This document shows positions 46,920 to 59,544 of a DNA stretch of 64,000 nucleotides, piece after piece (the first letter of the stretch is position 1; every line of letters starts with the position of its first letter). This stretch comes from Plazaster borealis (taxonomy: Eukaryota > Echinodermata > Asteroidea > Forcipulatida > Labidiasteridae): positions 589,001 to 653,000 of the forward strand of contig CM037475.1 in the NCBI GenBank assembly GCA_021014325.1. The letters run 5' to 3'. Position numbers and translations under genes: made by a program. The notes below the pieces were generated by a model. The model saw only the letters and a list, made by a program, of their open reading frames with translations, did not search any database and had not been told where the DNA came from.

Positions 46920-49856
46920 ACGAGAGAACAAACTTCTATTTTTGTAGATTAATTAAATAGATTAAATAGATCCAGTAATCCCGACTCTAAAGATCCCTAA
47001 AGATCCATTTATTTTTAAAGATCTTTCTCTATGGAATCAGCCACCTGTTCACAGTAGAACCTCACTAATCAGTCAATCTTGTTAAATCATGTGTTTGTTG
47101 GGGGGGGGGAGTCGTCTACCCGTTGAAACTGAGGAAAAGATCCGGGTGAATGGACTGAGTGAGGATGTCCTCGCTTTACTTTCGAGTACAAAACCAATGG
47201 GGAAGTCATCAAAACTAAGAGAAGTCCTTGATATATGGTTGACAACTATTTGTGTGTGTGTATATGATGGCATATCTAAGCATACAGGGTATAGTACTGA
47301 GCTCTTATTGGTCAAGTGTGGTGTTGCTAGGCAGTCTCGATTGTCGGCGGGGCTTATTGAATCCCTCTATTGACCCATAGAACTTTTCCAAAATTTGAAG
47401 CTTTGCATGATAAAGGAGGACCATTTTTCCTTCTGAATTTTGTATTTGAAAAACAGTTTATGTTCTTAAAACAATTTATGTTCTTAATTTGTTTTCATTG
47501 AATTGTTTACTTACAGATCAGTTAGAGTCTTTTTGTTGGGCTCATTTTAGTTTGGAGTTTAAGATCTTTATTTTTTATTTTATTTCTAAAAAATAAAAAT
47601 AAAAACTGTTTTATTTCATCAAAGGGTACTTTTTGGTTATGGTGTATACATTGTTGCTTGATTATATTTTGTTTATCTTGTAGTTCTAATGTATCAGTGC
47701 TTTGAGAATATTTGGTGTGTATATACATTATCATGATTATTATGTAACTTTTACAACTAAACAGAAAAAGACTTTATTTTGTCATATTTTGCTTTACAGT
47801 ACCCAAATTTGAAAGGATAATTCAGCTTTCGGTCGATACTGTATTTGTTGACCTGCAAGGCTGTTGTGTAGGGTTTTTTGTCTTGAAGTTCTAGTCCACT
47901 GTTGTTTGTTTGTTGGGGGTGTTTATTTGTTTGTTGGGACGTTGGTACGTTGGGGTGTTTGTTTGTTTGTTGGGGTGTTTGTTAGGTTGTTGGGGTTGTT
48001 GGGGTGTTTGTTTGTTTGTTTGTTTGTATTAGTGTTTGCTGATTCTTCTTTGTACACATGCATTTGCATTAAGACCTGTTATTATATTTTTTGTTCATTG
48101 GTGACTCGACTCGACCACGGACCTCCATGGTTTACTTAACATTATTTGTATCCCAGTCTCATTGCATGTCATAAGGGACCAGTGCCTACAAGCTTTAATT
48201 GCTTCTTAAATGGATATCTAGTGCACTTTTGTTTTGCATCTAGTTCTCCAAACGTTATGAAACATGTACTTTGCATTTTGTATTGATATTGCCTTTTTGT
48301 ATTCTGATACTGTGAAAATTAGCGAACTTTGAACCTTGAACCCTGAACAAAAAATTACTTTGATAAAGGGTGCAGCATTGGTTAAGTTCTGGATGCTAGT
48401 GCTTGGAAACCTTGACCATTTCAATTGAAAACATTTCTTGGTTTCCGTAGGAACCGTTACCAACTTGACACGAAAAGAAATTAAAGTATGTTTCAATTTA
48501 CCTTAAGCTGTGTTGTAAGTTTTACTTTCTATTTGGCCGTATGTGAATCAAGCAATTTTGGCTACGGCTATGTCTGTTGGGAGCTGCGATGACGTTGAAG
48601 AATGGGCCCTTTGAGTGATACAGCCATAGCCACCACGGAAGCCGTTAATTTTGACACAGCCTTAAGGGCCAATCAGAATGTGTTTTGTTTTAAATCTCGA
48701 TTTTTAACTCGAGAATCTGGTTGGGTTAAAGAAAATAACTCAAAAAATCGAAATAATATTTGGTTTTAAAAAAGTGGGCGGCGAAACACATAAATTGTTT
48801 TTTGTTTGGGTTTTTTGGTTTTTCGAAATTTGGGTTAAGGGTGGGTAGGTAAAAAAGATTTGGAAACCCACCCCCCCCCCCAAAAAAAGTTAAGACACCT
48901 TGAATAGCCACTTACGTGTGATTTATCCCAATGCTTCAATACAGGGACCAAGTCTTTCGAACGTTTTTACAAACCTCGTTTCCGCCATGGCTATTTATTA
49001 GTGGGTGGTTTGATAACACTTATAGTCGTCGATGGTTCTTCTGAAATGATGCATCCAATGTCCATTTTCAACTATTTATTCACCTTTTAATCGGATTGAA
49101 ATGTTTATATATTTAATTATACTGCTTTTGATACTTCTGCGGTTGAAATAATGATTCCTCCATAGTTCTTACTTCAAAATAAACAACATAAATGAAATAC
49201 CCGTACAGCCCTATGGTTTGAACATTATGTTGACGTTTCAACTGACAATTTGTATAGGGCTAACTTGCGGTTATGGAGAGAAAACAACAACAGTAGACAC
49301 AATGTTATGTAACATTGTTTTTCACGTGCGCCATGTGCCTAAATGACTGTAATCTATTGAATTGTCTCTAGTGACTTACTTTTCTAAATCCATGTCGTCA
49401 TCTTCGGTGTGTCTGTAGTCACATAAAATACAAATAACAACTACTCACATTAATTGTCAATGATTTCTTATCAAAGAAAGACAAAAATGCGCAAACTACC
49501 ATTCCTCAAGCTGAGTTCTTTAAAAGATCCTAATTCTGATTTTGGGCAGATTGGACCAGAAATATTAGATTTGAATTTTATATTGCAATTTGTATATATT
49601 CGTTCGACAAAGTTACAAGCTTTCATTGAGGTATTGAAGGTAATACAGGGGGAAATCCACCAATGATCAGTGGTAGTTAAATAACAACTTTTAGGGAGAC
49701 CGCCAACATAAGGCTAGCTAGCTCAGTAGCGCCGGCACGTTAATCCGGAGGTCGTTGGTTCAAATCTTGCCCTAGTCAATTTTTCTTTGTTCAACCCCAA
49801 ATTATTTAAATAAAAACCAATTTATTAGTGGGATTAGTCATGTACAACCAATTTTT
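46920..49856. other. FUCA-B 3' flank and intergenic DNA
   Basis: No recognised gene. Contains a possible polyadenylation cluster (AATAAAAATAAAAACTG near 47592), a TTTG/TTGGGG low-complexity tract at 47900-48030, a small repeat at 48527-48665 related to 24605-24755, and poly-C near 48870-48882. Confidence 0.4.
49731..49792 (+). mobile_element. tRNA-like SINE head
   Basis: TAGCTCAGTAGCGCCGGCAC and GTTGGTTCAAATCTTGCC resemble boxes A and B. The T stem pairs poorly and the base before the putative anticodon is C and not U, so this is not a functional tRNA. Confidence 0.5.
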
Positions 49857-50212
49857 CGTACACGTTTGGTTATTGTCTAAGACAATGTTCTCACTTGGTG
49901 TATCCCAACATTATGCATAAAATAACAAGCCTGTGAAAATTTGGGCTTGGATGGTCATCGAAGTTGCAAGAAAATGATGAAAGAAAAACACCCTCGTTGT
50001 ACAAATTTGTGTGCTTTCAGGTAGGAATAAAAACTTATTGCAAGAAGTTTTTATTATTTTAGTGAGACACTACCTCTTTCTCAAAAACGTTACTTCAGAG
50101 GGAGTCGTTTCCTACAATGTGTTATACTATCAACAGCTCTCCGTTGCTCGTTACCAAGTCAGTTTTTATGTTAATTTTGAATAATTACCAAACGTGTACG
50201 ATGCCTTTAAAA
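49857..50212. mobile_element. MITE, 350-base CACGTTTGGTAATT family (copy 1)
   Basis: Left end TACACGTTTGGTTATTGTC, right end AATTACCAAACGTGTACGAT then GCCTTTAAA. The interior GTATCCCAACATTATGCAT and CAACAGCTCTCCGTTGCTCG are shared with copies at 57631, 58969 and 59545. Confidence 0.85.
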
Positions 50213-50320
50213 GTGCTTGAAAAAAATGTATAACATTATATGTATAATATTACGGTCACTAGTTCAGAAAGATTACGTTTACACAAAATTTGCCATTATT
50301 TTAATAGTGATGGGGTTTTA

Positions 50321-53300
50321 TTATTCTACTTCCTTTAGTTTAAGGACCCATGCCCATTGGCACGGCATCTGGGATGGATTGAGAATAGGTAATCGAACTA
50401 CAATGCCACTCCCAGTTTTCCGGACTGTCCACTTTAGCGCCCCCTTGTGACCGAGTAATGAAACGGTTGTCTGATTGGTTGATACAGGACACTCAAGGAT
50501 GACGTCACTGTCAGTTGGCCAATGAAGAACTATGGCATACACTGACGTAACACCGCCATTCTGTTTCGATGTATACCTGCACAAGGGAACCAAATTGAAC
50601 CCATTAACATTATTTGGGAAGAACGGCTTTGGCTCAGGCTTAGACCTTTGGCTTAGGCTTAGACTACTGCAGCCTTTAACCCAAGAGCAAGTACAGTGTT
50701 GCCTGTTTCACATCCGAAGCCGCGGTTCCCATAAGGTAGGCCGACATAAACTTATTCGCATGAGAGAGCAATATAACAGGACTAAGATCATGAGCTTCAC
50801 TCCTCTTGGACAGGTTTAAAAAGTTCCGATTTGATACTGGTTCGATTAAGGAGAAAAGAAGGTAAAACTTTTGAACAAAAGTAGGCAACATAATTTAAGG
50901 AAATCTCACCAGACTCCTGGAGTCTTGGTGTCATTCTGTGCCCTCCATGGCTTGGATGCATAGATAGCCTCACCATTCACCTTCAACCAAGAACCCAGCT
51001 GACGCAGACGCTCTTCAAATATTGGAACAATACGACCATCATGGGTTGGACCGATGTTCACCAGCAGATTACCACCACAACTATAATGAACACAAAATAA
51101 TTAATATCAGTCTGCGTACAACACGGCTGGGGAAGGGGGGAGGTGTTGATGTGAACATGTAATTATGTTTTACCTTATACCCATTACCGTAGACATAGTT
51201 GAGTACTGTGGGTTAAAAAATTCATTATTGTAGCCTTGAGTCACTGGCGCACGTTACGTCCAATCAGAAGGTAAACCAGTGTGCGCGATCATCCCACCTC
51301 GTCTACATCAGACAGTGTCTTATTGAGTATCACCCTGAATGCAATGTGCGCATTAATAAAGACTAAGAGACACCCGTTTACCTGACTGTCTCTGCTAGCG
51401 TCTTAATCAATGTATCCATATCCATGATGTCCTTCAGCTTTGCATCTCTACGGAAGCCCCAAGAACCCAAATCTAGAGTCATGGCGTTCTCAAATTTATG
51501 CTTCTGAAGAACACCTGCATTATGTGCCAGTTTAGAAGAAATAAATGCGGTGTTAATCTTCGGAATTATGTCTTTTCATCAGTTCGATAAACCAGCACTA
51601 AAATTAAGCGTTTAAATAAATCAAGTAACAAACCAAAATGGAAACTGATTTGGTAAGTTTTAACAATTATTATGGGTTGAAAAAAGAAAAAAATACCAGA
51701 GCGGGATTGAACCTGCGACCTCCAGCAGTCCGTTGCATAAAACTTAAACTTCAAGTTGAGCGCATTAGTTTTAAGCCAATGAAAAATGTGCATGCATTTT
51801 CAATAATTTATAGTATGCTAACTTTACTGGTACCTGGGTTGTATCGATCCTGGCAGGTATAGAAACCCCCATGTTGACATGGACAAAACAAACCCCATCT
51901 GTCGTTGACAACAACACTGTCTTTAACTGGGCTGTAAACGAAGAAACAAAACTTTGCAATACAAAAAAACCCTGGCCATTTATAGGTTGGGGCAAAAAGT
52001 TATATCCCATGGCACTAATTCGTCCCTGGTTAAAAGTTCGAAGAAATTTCAGCTCACTATACATCAGTGGTCTGCGGGTAATTACAGGCTAGCAGTGATG
52101 CGACAACCCCCCCCCCCCCCACTCAGAACCCTTGTACTTGCTCCCCTGCCCCCCCCCCACACACAAACAAGGAGATCGAATGCACAATGAATAGATAAAT
52201 ACATAGATGCACCCCCCCAACCACTTATGTCTTTGCCCCCGTTTGCACCCCCCCCCCCAAAAAAAAAAAAAAAAAAAAAAAAAAATGAAAATGTCTAATT
52301 AAGCCAGTGCATGCTGGCCTTCGAGGGTGGCAGACTGGATTCGCCGCCAATCAAGCCACATTTGAAAAATGACTCTGGGTTCGCCGAACACCTCTATGGA
52401 TCTGCCCCGTAATCAAGACTACATGGTTTGGCTTATTACGGAGTTGGGCGGACAAGCAAACACTGTAGTCCGAAGTGTCAATTGGGACTGATTCACCTCT
52501 GTATGGTTTCTGTTAAGAACCACACTGATACAACGCAGCTATTTGAATTGATTAATGATTACCTGCTATTGTAGAGCCATGCTAAGAACTCTGTGCTATT
52601 CCAGTATTGGGATAGTGCGCCCCCTGTGCCATCAGACCAAACGATCTCGGGTTTGTATGTCTCAATTAACTCCATTAGCTCGGGGTAGTAAACTTTCTAA
52701 TTTCATAAAAACAAGTTTTTCTTTCAATTGTTAATACAAAATAAAATAATTATTAAATTCACACGACGTAATATTAACAGCATCCCAAGAGAAACAGTCA
52801 TATAATTTAGTATTTATTAATTTCACCAACAAGATCTCTCTTGGGTCCAACATCCATGGAGTTCCAATTTTATGAATACTTGGAAGGCCAAGCTTCAAAC
52901 CTTCAAACTTCAGGCTAGGCCCATTGATCTAAGATATATTTTTCTTATGATCTGAAAATCATGAATTGAAAACGTAACGACTCACAACACTTTTATTTTT
53001 CTTCCAGACTGAGTAAGTTTATTTACCTCGACATATTCATTCGTTGTGAACAAGTGACTTAAATCGTTGATGTACAGAGGATTGAACCATTCAAACTGCG
53101 AATGGTATACTCCAAAGCGAAGATCAGTGTGAGAGCGAATGGCAGATGCAAGTTCACCTGGAATCAATAACACGTGTGGTATATAAGAGCTGAATAATAA
53201 TGTACAATCTGTAAACAAAAGATGTAACTTTTGAACAACGAAAATTGTCCAGGGGTGGAATGTGTGTGTTGGCTGGAAGCCTATTTAGAATTTCGCTCTA

Positions 53301-54164
53301 AAAATGTGAGATGGTGAAACTCACCAACAAGATCTCTCTTGGGTCCAACATCCATGGAGTTCCAGTTCCATGAATACTTGGATGGCCAGTTGGTAAAACC
53401 TTCGTGGTGTTTACTGGTCAATACCAAGTACCTACAGATATATACGGTCAAAAGTATTGCTTTTATTGTTGAAAGTGGCTTTTATTGTTCAAGGGGTTGG
53501 GTGTGTGTGATTTGTTTTCTTTTTTTTCCTTTTTTTTTGGGGGGGGGGGAGTTGACATCGAATATCCTCATGCGACCTTTTGTATGATGCAACCGTCTTA
53601 CGGTTCTCTAGGAAGGAATTTTATGAGTTCTCTCATTGAGATCACACGCAAGACCGTGAGCCTAAAAAGAAGGCAAGTCAATTTATCTGGAAAAAATGGC
53701 GGTAAAAATCGCTTTCAAATAGTATAACCGCAGCCACCCCCGCCCCACACACACCCATGCACCAGACGGGATTCGAACCACGGTCTGTTGATAGGCTGGG
53801 GAAATTAAACATACTTAGCGCCTGAAGCCTGAAGTATATCAGCAAAGACTAGTGGATTAAAGAGCTCTGCCTTGAACTCCGAGGCAAAGTCTTGGTACGT
53901 AAACCCCGGCGGTCGGTTCTTCTTCATGAACGCCACGTAGTCCGGGAGCTGTAGCCCCTTCCAGTTCCACCAGAACCATTCCGATCCGTAACTGGGTACA
54001 GAAAACACGCCCCAGTGTATGAAGATGCCTATTTTGGCCTCGTCGTACCAAGCAGGCAACGGCCGCTGGTCCAATGACTCCCAGGTTGGCTTATACACGG
54101 CATGTAATACTCCAGTTTGTAACAAAATTAAAGCAATAGGTAACAATGTACGGCAAGAAATCAT
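50321..54164 (-). CDS. FUCA: Alpha-L-fucosidase (GH29), eight exons: FUCA-C
   Basis: Exons 53815-54164, 53325-53431, 53027-53157, 52563-52696, 51834-51931, 51382-51514, 50910-51080 and 50321-50576 (1380 bases, 459 residues). All have GT/AG borders and the same phases as FUCA-B; several exons are identical in length. Signal peptide [18 protein letters not shown], then [57 protein letters not shown] with nucleophile Asp218, NDRWG, YTCQD (Asp269), [21 protein letters not shown], and [11 protein letters not shown]. Divergent features: LFCPCQHGG where the others have C-K-H-G-G, and a Gly-rich segment after the nucleophile, so substrate preference may differ. An AATAAA overlaps the stop codon on this strand. 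Compact (3.8 kb) and convergent with FUCA-B. Confidence 0.96.
51690..51740 (-). mobile_element. tRNA-like SINE fragment
   Basis: The minus strand reads TTTTATGCAACGGACTGC and GGTCGCAGGTTCAATCCCGC, a box-B-like sequence, in a FUCA-C intron. Confidence 0.45.
52095..52290. repeat. Poly-C / poly-A low-complexity tracts
   Basis: Several C runs of 7-14 bases followed by a long A run at about 52258-52285, in a FUCA-C intron. Confidence 0.9.
52822..52904 (-). pseudogene. Truncated duplicate of fucosidase exon 2
   Basis: The last ~80 bases of the conserved exon (KHHEG...DLVG) recur here, out of order, in the FUCA-C intron between exons 52563-52696 and 53027-53157. The donor is kept (CTTGTTG followed by GTGAA), but the 5' part and acceptor are lost. 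The codon for Trp after KYS has become TAA. It is therefore a broken copy, not an alternative coding exon. Confidence 0.85.
53762..53800 (-). mobile_element. tRNA-like SINE fragment
   Basis: ACGGGATTCGAACCACGGTC is a box-B complement, just inside the first FUCA-C intron. Confidence 0.4.
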
Positions 54165-54439
54165 GTTTAGGTTTTATTGTAAAACACACAGTAGACTACA
54201 GGGATTATCGCGTCTCCCCAAATTCAATTTTTGTAAACTAGCCGAGTTGAACTTTGCCACTTTGGGAATACATTATGGACAGTTTTGTGTGAAGTGTTTA
54301 TTTTGTTGTCAATAATATCTTGCGAACTCTGAACTGCTCAAAGGTTTGTTTAGAATTGAAGGGGTATTGTGCAAGGACCTCACTTCACTAATGATCAGGT
54401 TGCATTGTATAATGCAAAAGGCCGAAATGAATTGAGCAG
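54165..54439. promoter_or_regulatory. FUCA-C 5' flank
   Basis: About 275 bases between the FUCA-C start codon and the minisatellite; this would have to hold the proximal promoter or 5' UTR. No clear core promoter element was seen. Confidence 0.3.
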
Positions 54440-54730
54440 ATTTGACTGTGGCTATTGGCTGTGGCTGCTGGCTTCTGGATGTGGCTATTGGCAGTGGCTG
54501 GGGCTGTAGCTAATGGTTGTGACTAATGCCTGTGGCTATTGGCTAATGGCAGTGGCTGGAGCTGTTGGCTGTGTCTGTGGCTATTTGCTGTGGCTTTTGG
54601 CTATTTGCTGTGGCTGTTGGGTATTGGATGGTTATTGGGTGTGGCTGTTGGATGTGGCTGCTGGCTGTGGCTATTGGATGTGGCTGCTGGCTGTGGCTAT
54701 TGGCTGTGGCTATTGGCAGTGTCTGTGCTA
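54440..54730. repeat. TGGCTG/TGGCTATTGG minisatellite
   Basis: Irregular 6, 12 and 18-base units of TGTGGCTATTGGC and TGTGGCTGCTGGC. All three forward frames are open, giving false ORFs rich in Gly, Cys and Trp. Confidence 0.93.
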
Positions 54731-54913
54731 TACCCTGCACGATATGCGGAAAGACATTTTACTACAGGGGCCGAGTAGGAGGATTCTACTCTACTCATTG
54801 GACTGTGTGCTTTCTGCCCTACTCCATATACAGTGTACTATAAGTCAAACGGAGGGCTAGGGCGCCCTCTCCCTTAGATCATAGTTTACAGGTCGAAGTA
54901 CTACCCGGCCGGC

Positions 54914-57241
54914 TGCTCAATGCTAAGGCAAGAATCCTACTCAATGCTAAAGCATAGGGCAAGAATCCTGCTCAATGCTAAAGCATAGGGCAAGAATCCT
55001 GCTCAATGCTAAAGCATAGGGCAAGAATCCTACTCAATGCTAAAGCATAGGGCAAGAATCCTACTCAATGCTAAAGCATAGGGCAAGAATCCTACTCAAT
55101 GCTAAAGCATAGGGCAAGAATCCTACTCAATGCTAAAGCATAGGGCAAGAATCCTACTCAATGCTAAAGCATAGGGCAAGAATCCTACTCAATGCTAAAG
55201 CATAGGGGATAATCCTACTCAATGCTAAAGCATAGGGGAAGAATCCTACTCAATGCTAAAGCATAGGGCAAGAATCCTACTCAATGCTAAAGCATAGGGC
55301 AAGAATCCTACTCAATGCTAAAGCATAGGGGAAGAATCCTACTCAATGCTAAAGCATAGGGCAAGAATCCTACTCAATGCTAAAGCATAGAGGAAGAATC
55401 CTACTCAATGCTAAAGCATAGGGCAAGAATCCTACTCAATGCTAAAGCATAGGGCAAGAATCCTACTCAATGCTAAAGCATAGGGCAAGAATCCTACTCA
55501 ATGCTAAAGCATAGGGCAAGAATCCTACTCAATGCTAAAGCATAGGGCAAGAATCCTACTCAATGCTAAAGCATAGGGCAAGAATCCTACTCAATGCTAA
55601 AGCATAGAGGAAGAATCCTACTCAATGCTAAAGCATAGGGCAAGAATCCTACTCAATGCTAAAGCATAGGGCAAGAATCCTACTCAATGCTAAAGCATAG
55701 GGCAAGAATCCTACTCAATGCTAAAGCATAGAGGAAGAATCCTACTCAATGCTAAAGCATAGGGCAAGAATCCTACTCAATGCTAAAGCATAGGGCAAGA
55801 ATCCTACTCAATGCTAAAGCATAGGGCAAGAATCCTACTCAATGCTAAAGCATAGGGAAGAATCCTACTCAATGCTAAAGCATAGGGCAAGAATCCTACT
55901 CAATGCTAAAGCATAGGGCAAGAATCCTACTCAATGCTAAAGCATAGGGCAAGAATCCTACTCAATGCTAAAGCATAGGGGAAGAATCCTACTCAATGCT
56001 AAAGCATAGGGCAAGAATCCTACTCAATGCTAAAGCATAGGGGAAGAATCCTACTCGATGCTAAAGCATAGGGCAAGAATCCTACTCAATGCTAAAGTAT
56101 AGGGCAAGAATCCTACTCAATGCTAAAGCATAGGGCAAGAATCCTACTCAATGCTAAAGTATAGGGCAAGAATCCTACTCAATGCTAAAGCATAGGGGAA
56201 GAATCCTACTCAATGCTAAAGCATAGGGCAAGAATCCTACTCAATGCTAAAGCATAGGGCAAGAATCCTACTCAATGCTAAAGCATAGGGCAAGAATCCT
56301 ACTCAATGCTAAAGCATAGGGCAAGAATCCTACTCAATGCTAAAGCATAGGGCAAGAATCCTACTCAATGCTAAAGCATAGGGCAAGAATCCTACTCAAT
56401 GCTAAAGCATAGGGCAAGAATCCTACTCAATGCTAAAGCATAGGGCAAGAATCCTACTCAATGCTAAAGCATAGGGCAAGAATCCTACTCAATGCTAAAG
56501 CATAGGGCAAGAATCCTACTCAATGCTAAAGCATAGGGCAAGAATCCTACTCAATGCTAAAGCATAGGGCAAGAATCCTACTCAATGCTAAAGCATAGGG
56601 CAAGAATCCTACTCAATGCTAAAGCATAGGGCAAGAATCCTACTCAATGCTAAAGCATAGGGCAAGAATCCTACTCAATGCTAAAGCATAGGGGAAGAAT
56701 CCTACTCAATGCTAAAGCATAGGGGAAGAATCCTACTCAATGCTAAAGCATAGGGGAAGAATCCTACTCAATGCTAAAGCATAGGGCAAGAATCCTACTC
56801 AATGCTAAAGCATAGGGCAAGAATCCTACTCAATGCTAAAGCATAGGGGAAGAATCCTACTCAATGCTAAAGTATAGGGCAAGAATCCTACTCAATGCTA
56901 AAGTATAGGGCAAGAATCCTACTCAATGCTAAAGCATAGGGCAAGAATCCTACTCAATGCTAAAGCATAGGGCAAGAATCCTACTCAATGCTAAAGCATA
57001 GGGCAAGAATCCTACTCAATGCTAAAGCATAGGGCAAGAATCCTACTCAATGCTAAAGCATAGGGCAAGAATCCTACTCAATGCTAAAGCATAGGGCAAG
57101 AATCCTACTCAATGCTAAAGCATAGGGCAAGAATCCTACTCAATGCTAAAGCATAGGGCAAGAATCCTACTCAATGCTAAAGCATAGGGGAAGAATCCTA
57201 CTCAATGCTAGAGCATAGGGCTAGAATCCTACTCAATGCTA
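54914..57241. repeat. 31-base satellite array, about 75 units
   Basis: Unit GCAAGAATCCTACTCAATGC followed by TAAAGCATAGG, head to tail with very few variants (GGGGAAG in place of GGGCAAG; AAAGTATAGG; AGAGGAAG). The first three units carry TCCTGCTC in place of TCCTACTC. High homogeneity indicates recent expansion. It lies 0.75 kb upstream of FUCA-C. Confidence 0.98.
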
Positions 57242-57284
57242 ATTAGCATATGCATGAATCCGACTCAAGGCAATGCAAATTAAA

Positions 57285-57340
57285 GGGGAAAAAATTAATT
57301 CAATTCAATTTAAAACAGGTTTTATTGAAAAACCGTCATC
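57285..57340 (-). mobile_element. LINE-like 3' tail
   Basis: The minus strand reads TTTTTCAATAAAACCTG followed by (AATTG)n, a common non-LTR terminus. No coding remains. Confidence 0.4.
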
Positions 57341-57630
57341 CATCGCATCAGTTTATTCAGAACTGAATTCCTTTAACATCTAACAATCACATTAAGTATC
57401 AAACAAATTAAAAGTTTGCCTTTAAACGTGTCATAAAAGTAGAAAGTGCTTATATTGCTTCCAACTTTGAATTTGTGTAAGTATTTAAACCTTTTTTTGT
57501 TAAGAAAATCGTCTGACCATGGTCCAATTTCATTGCTCACTTTCAGTTATGTATCCCAAAAACGTATTTATCTAAAATGTATTGTACATTGTATAATATT
57601 CAGTTTGTGAGAATTGATTTGTTTTCTACA

Positions 57631-57980
57631 GGTTTGGTAATTATCAAAGACCAGTTTTCTCACTTGGTGTATCCCAACATATGCATATCAACAAGCCCGT
57701 GAAAATTTGGGCTCAATTGGTCATCGAAGTTGCAAGAAAATGATGAAAGAAAAAACACCCTTGTTGTACAAATTTGTGTGCTTTCATATACGAATAAAAG
57801 GCTTCATCAGGCCTCAAGTCTTTTATTATTTAAGTAAGAAATTACCTCTTTCCCAAAAACTACGTTACTCCAGAGGGAGTCGTTTCTCACAATGTTTTAT
57901 ACTATCAACAGCTCTCCCGTTGCTTGTACCAAGTCAGTTTTTATGCTAATATATATTGAGTAATTACCAAACGTGTACAT
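57631..57980. mobile_element. MITE, CACGTTTGGTAATT family (copy 2, both ends shortened)
   Basis: Shares GTATCCCAACATATGCAT, GGTCATCGAAGTTGCAAG and CAACAGCTCTCC with copies 3 and 4, but lacks the outer TTTAAAGGCACT terminus on both sides. Confidence 0.85.
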
Positions 57981-58968
57981 TTTGTTGCAAGTCCATGGAA
58001 GCTAAAGATCGACAGCCGCTGTTGAACTTTGGCTAAAGACCATCACTTGCTACAAACTTTAATCTCTCCTGCCATGTTTAATTCACATGTTCACTGCAGG
58101 GTACATCCCCTGAATGTCACACAATTCAGTTTTCTGTCACTGATTACTTTCTACATGAGATGCATAAAAAGGTTTTAAGATGCGAATAACACTATGATAC
58201 TCTGAAGAGCATTGTATGGAAAAGAGATTTAAAAATTGTTTTGTTTTAATTATTTACCTATGAACTTTCATCATTGGTATAAAAACATATTATAAAATAT
58301 AATAAAAATGTTCTGGTAGCATGGAAACTGTTTTATGAAACCAAAAATTACTTAAATATGCATAATATTATTGAGTTTTTTGAAATGCTTGTTACATGTA
58401 CAAATTTATTAACATTAATTGCAACTTGAACAAAACTCATACAATTATAATTTTGTGGTATTCACATCAAAAGTAATATTTTGACAAGGGTATAATTGTT
58501 TTTTGTAAACTTTTGCTGTTTTCCCAAAAACTGAAATGAGGTTTCTGTCCCACAATATTGAAAAGCTGTCTATCAGCATACATTATAAGTTACAAAACAA
58601 AGAGAAACATTTGACCAGCAAAGCCAGATACCAGCCAAAATGTCACTTGAAGCATATAATGGTATATGACAGGTTCACCAATGATTTTTACTTTGCCAGT
58701 ATTAGTAATATTATTGAGCAATGATTGTTTTCTCATGCAACTCTACGGAATTCTTTCATTCTCAATTTACTCAGTGGTATTATTACATACCCCTTCACAC
58801 AAAATTGTACATTGTAATCAACACTAACAATAACGCTGTGTAAACACTTTGAAATCTGCCCAAAAAATTCAGTGCTTTTATACAAAGTTTACACTTAATT
58901 TGTACTTCGTCAAAGTATTTTGTACCATTGTACATTGGAATTACTTGACTTCCTGTATTCCAATCACA
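57981..58968. other. Unassigned AT-rich DNA
   Basis: No credible gene; only short ORFs (58536-58724, 58795-58986). Confidence 0.35.
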
Positions 58969-59338
58969 TTTAAAGGCACTGAACACGTTTGGTAATTGTC
59001 AAAGACCAGTATTCTCACTTGGTGTATCCCAACATGACAAGCCTGTGAAAATTTGGGCTCAATTGGTCATCGAAGTTGCAAGAAAATGATGAAAGAAAAA
59101 ACACCCTTGTTGTACAAATTTGTGTGCTTTCAGATAGGAATAAAAGGCTTCTTGCAAGAATTTGTATTATTATTTTAGTGAGAAATTACCTCTTTCTCAA
59201 AAACTACGTTACTTCAGAGGGAGTGGTTTCTCACAATGTTTTATACTATCAACATCAGCTCTCCGTTACTTGTTACGTAGTAAGTTTTTATGCTAATATA
59301 TATTTTGAGTAATTACCAAACATTCACAGTGCCTTTAA
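58969..59338. mobile_element. MITE, CACGTTTGGTAATT family (copy 3)
   Basis: Left TTTAAAGGCACTGAACACGT, right ACCAAACATTCACAGTGCCT then TTAA: inverted termini of about 28 bases. Same orientation as copies 2 and 4. Confidence 0.9.
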
Positions 59339-59544
59339 CATGCTTTGGTCATAAATTATGGAAATCAGCCACAATTTAGCAATGGTTTGATCATGGGCTA
59401 CAACAGTTTGCATGTCCTAAGTACCTGTAAACATCTAAAATAAACCAATAATACCAAAACAGCAGTCACACTACACAATAAAAACACAATGCAAACAAAT
59501 CAAATGCCAAAGATATTTTCGATCCACTGCTCTTCTTATCTCTG

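Noticed and set aside
49731..49792. Functional tRNA gene
   Set aside because: The T stem does not pair, U33 is missing and there is no clean acceptor stem; better explained as a SINE head.
54513..54860. 115-codon Gly/Trp/Cys-rich ORF
   Set aside because: It is the TGGCTG minisatellite read in frame; the other two frames are equally open.
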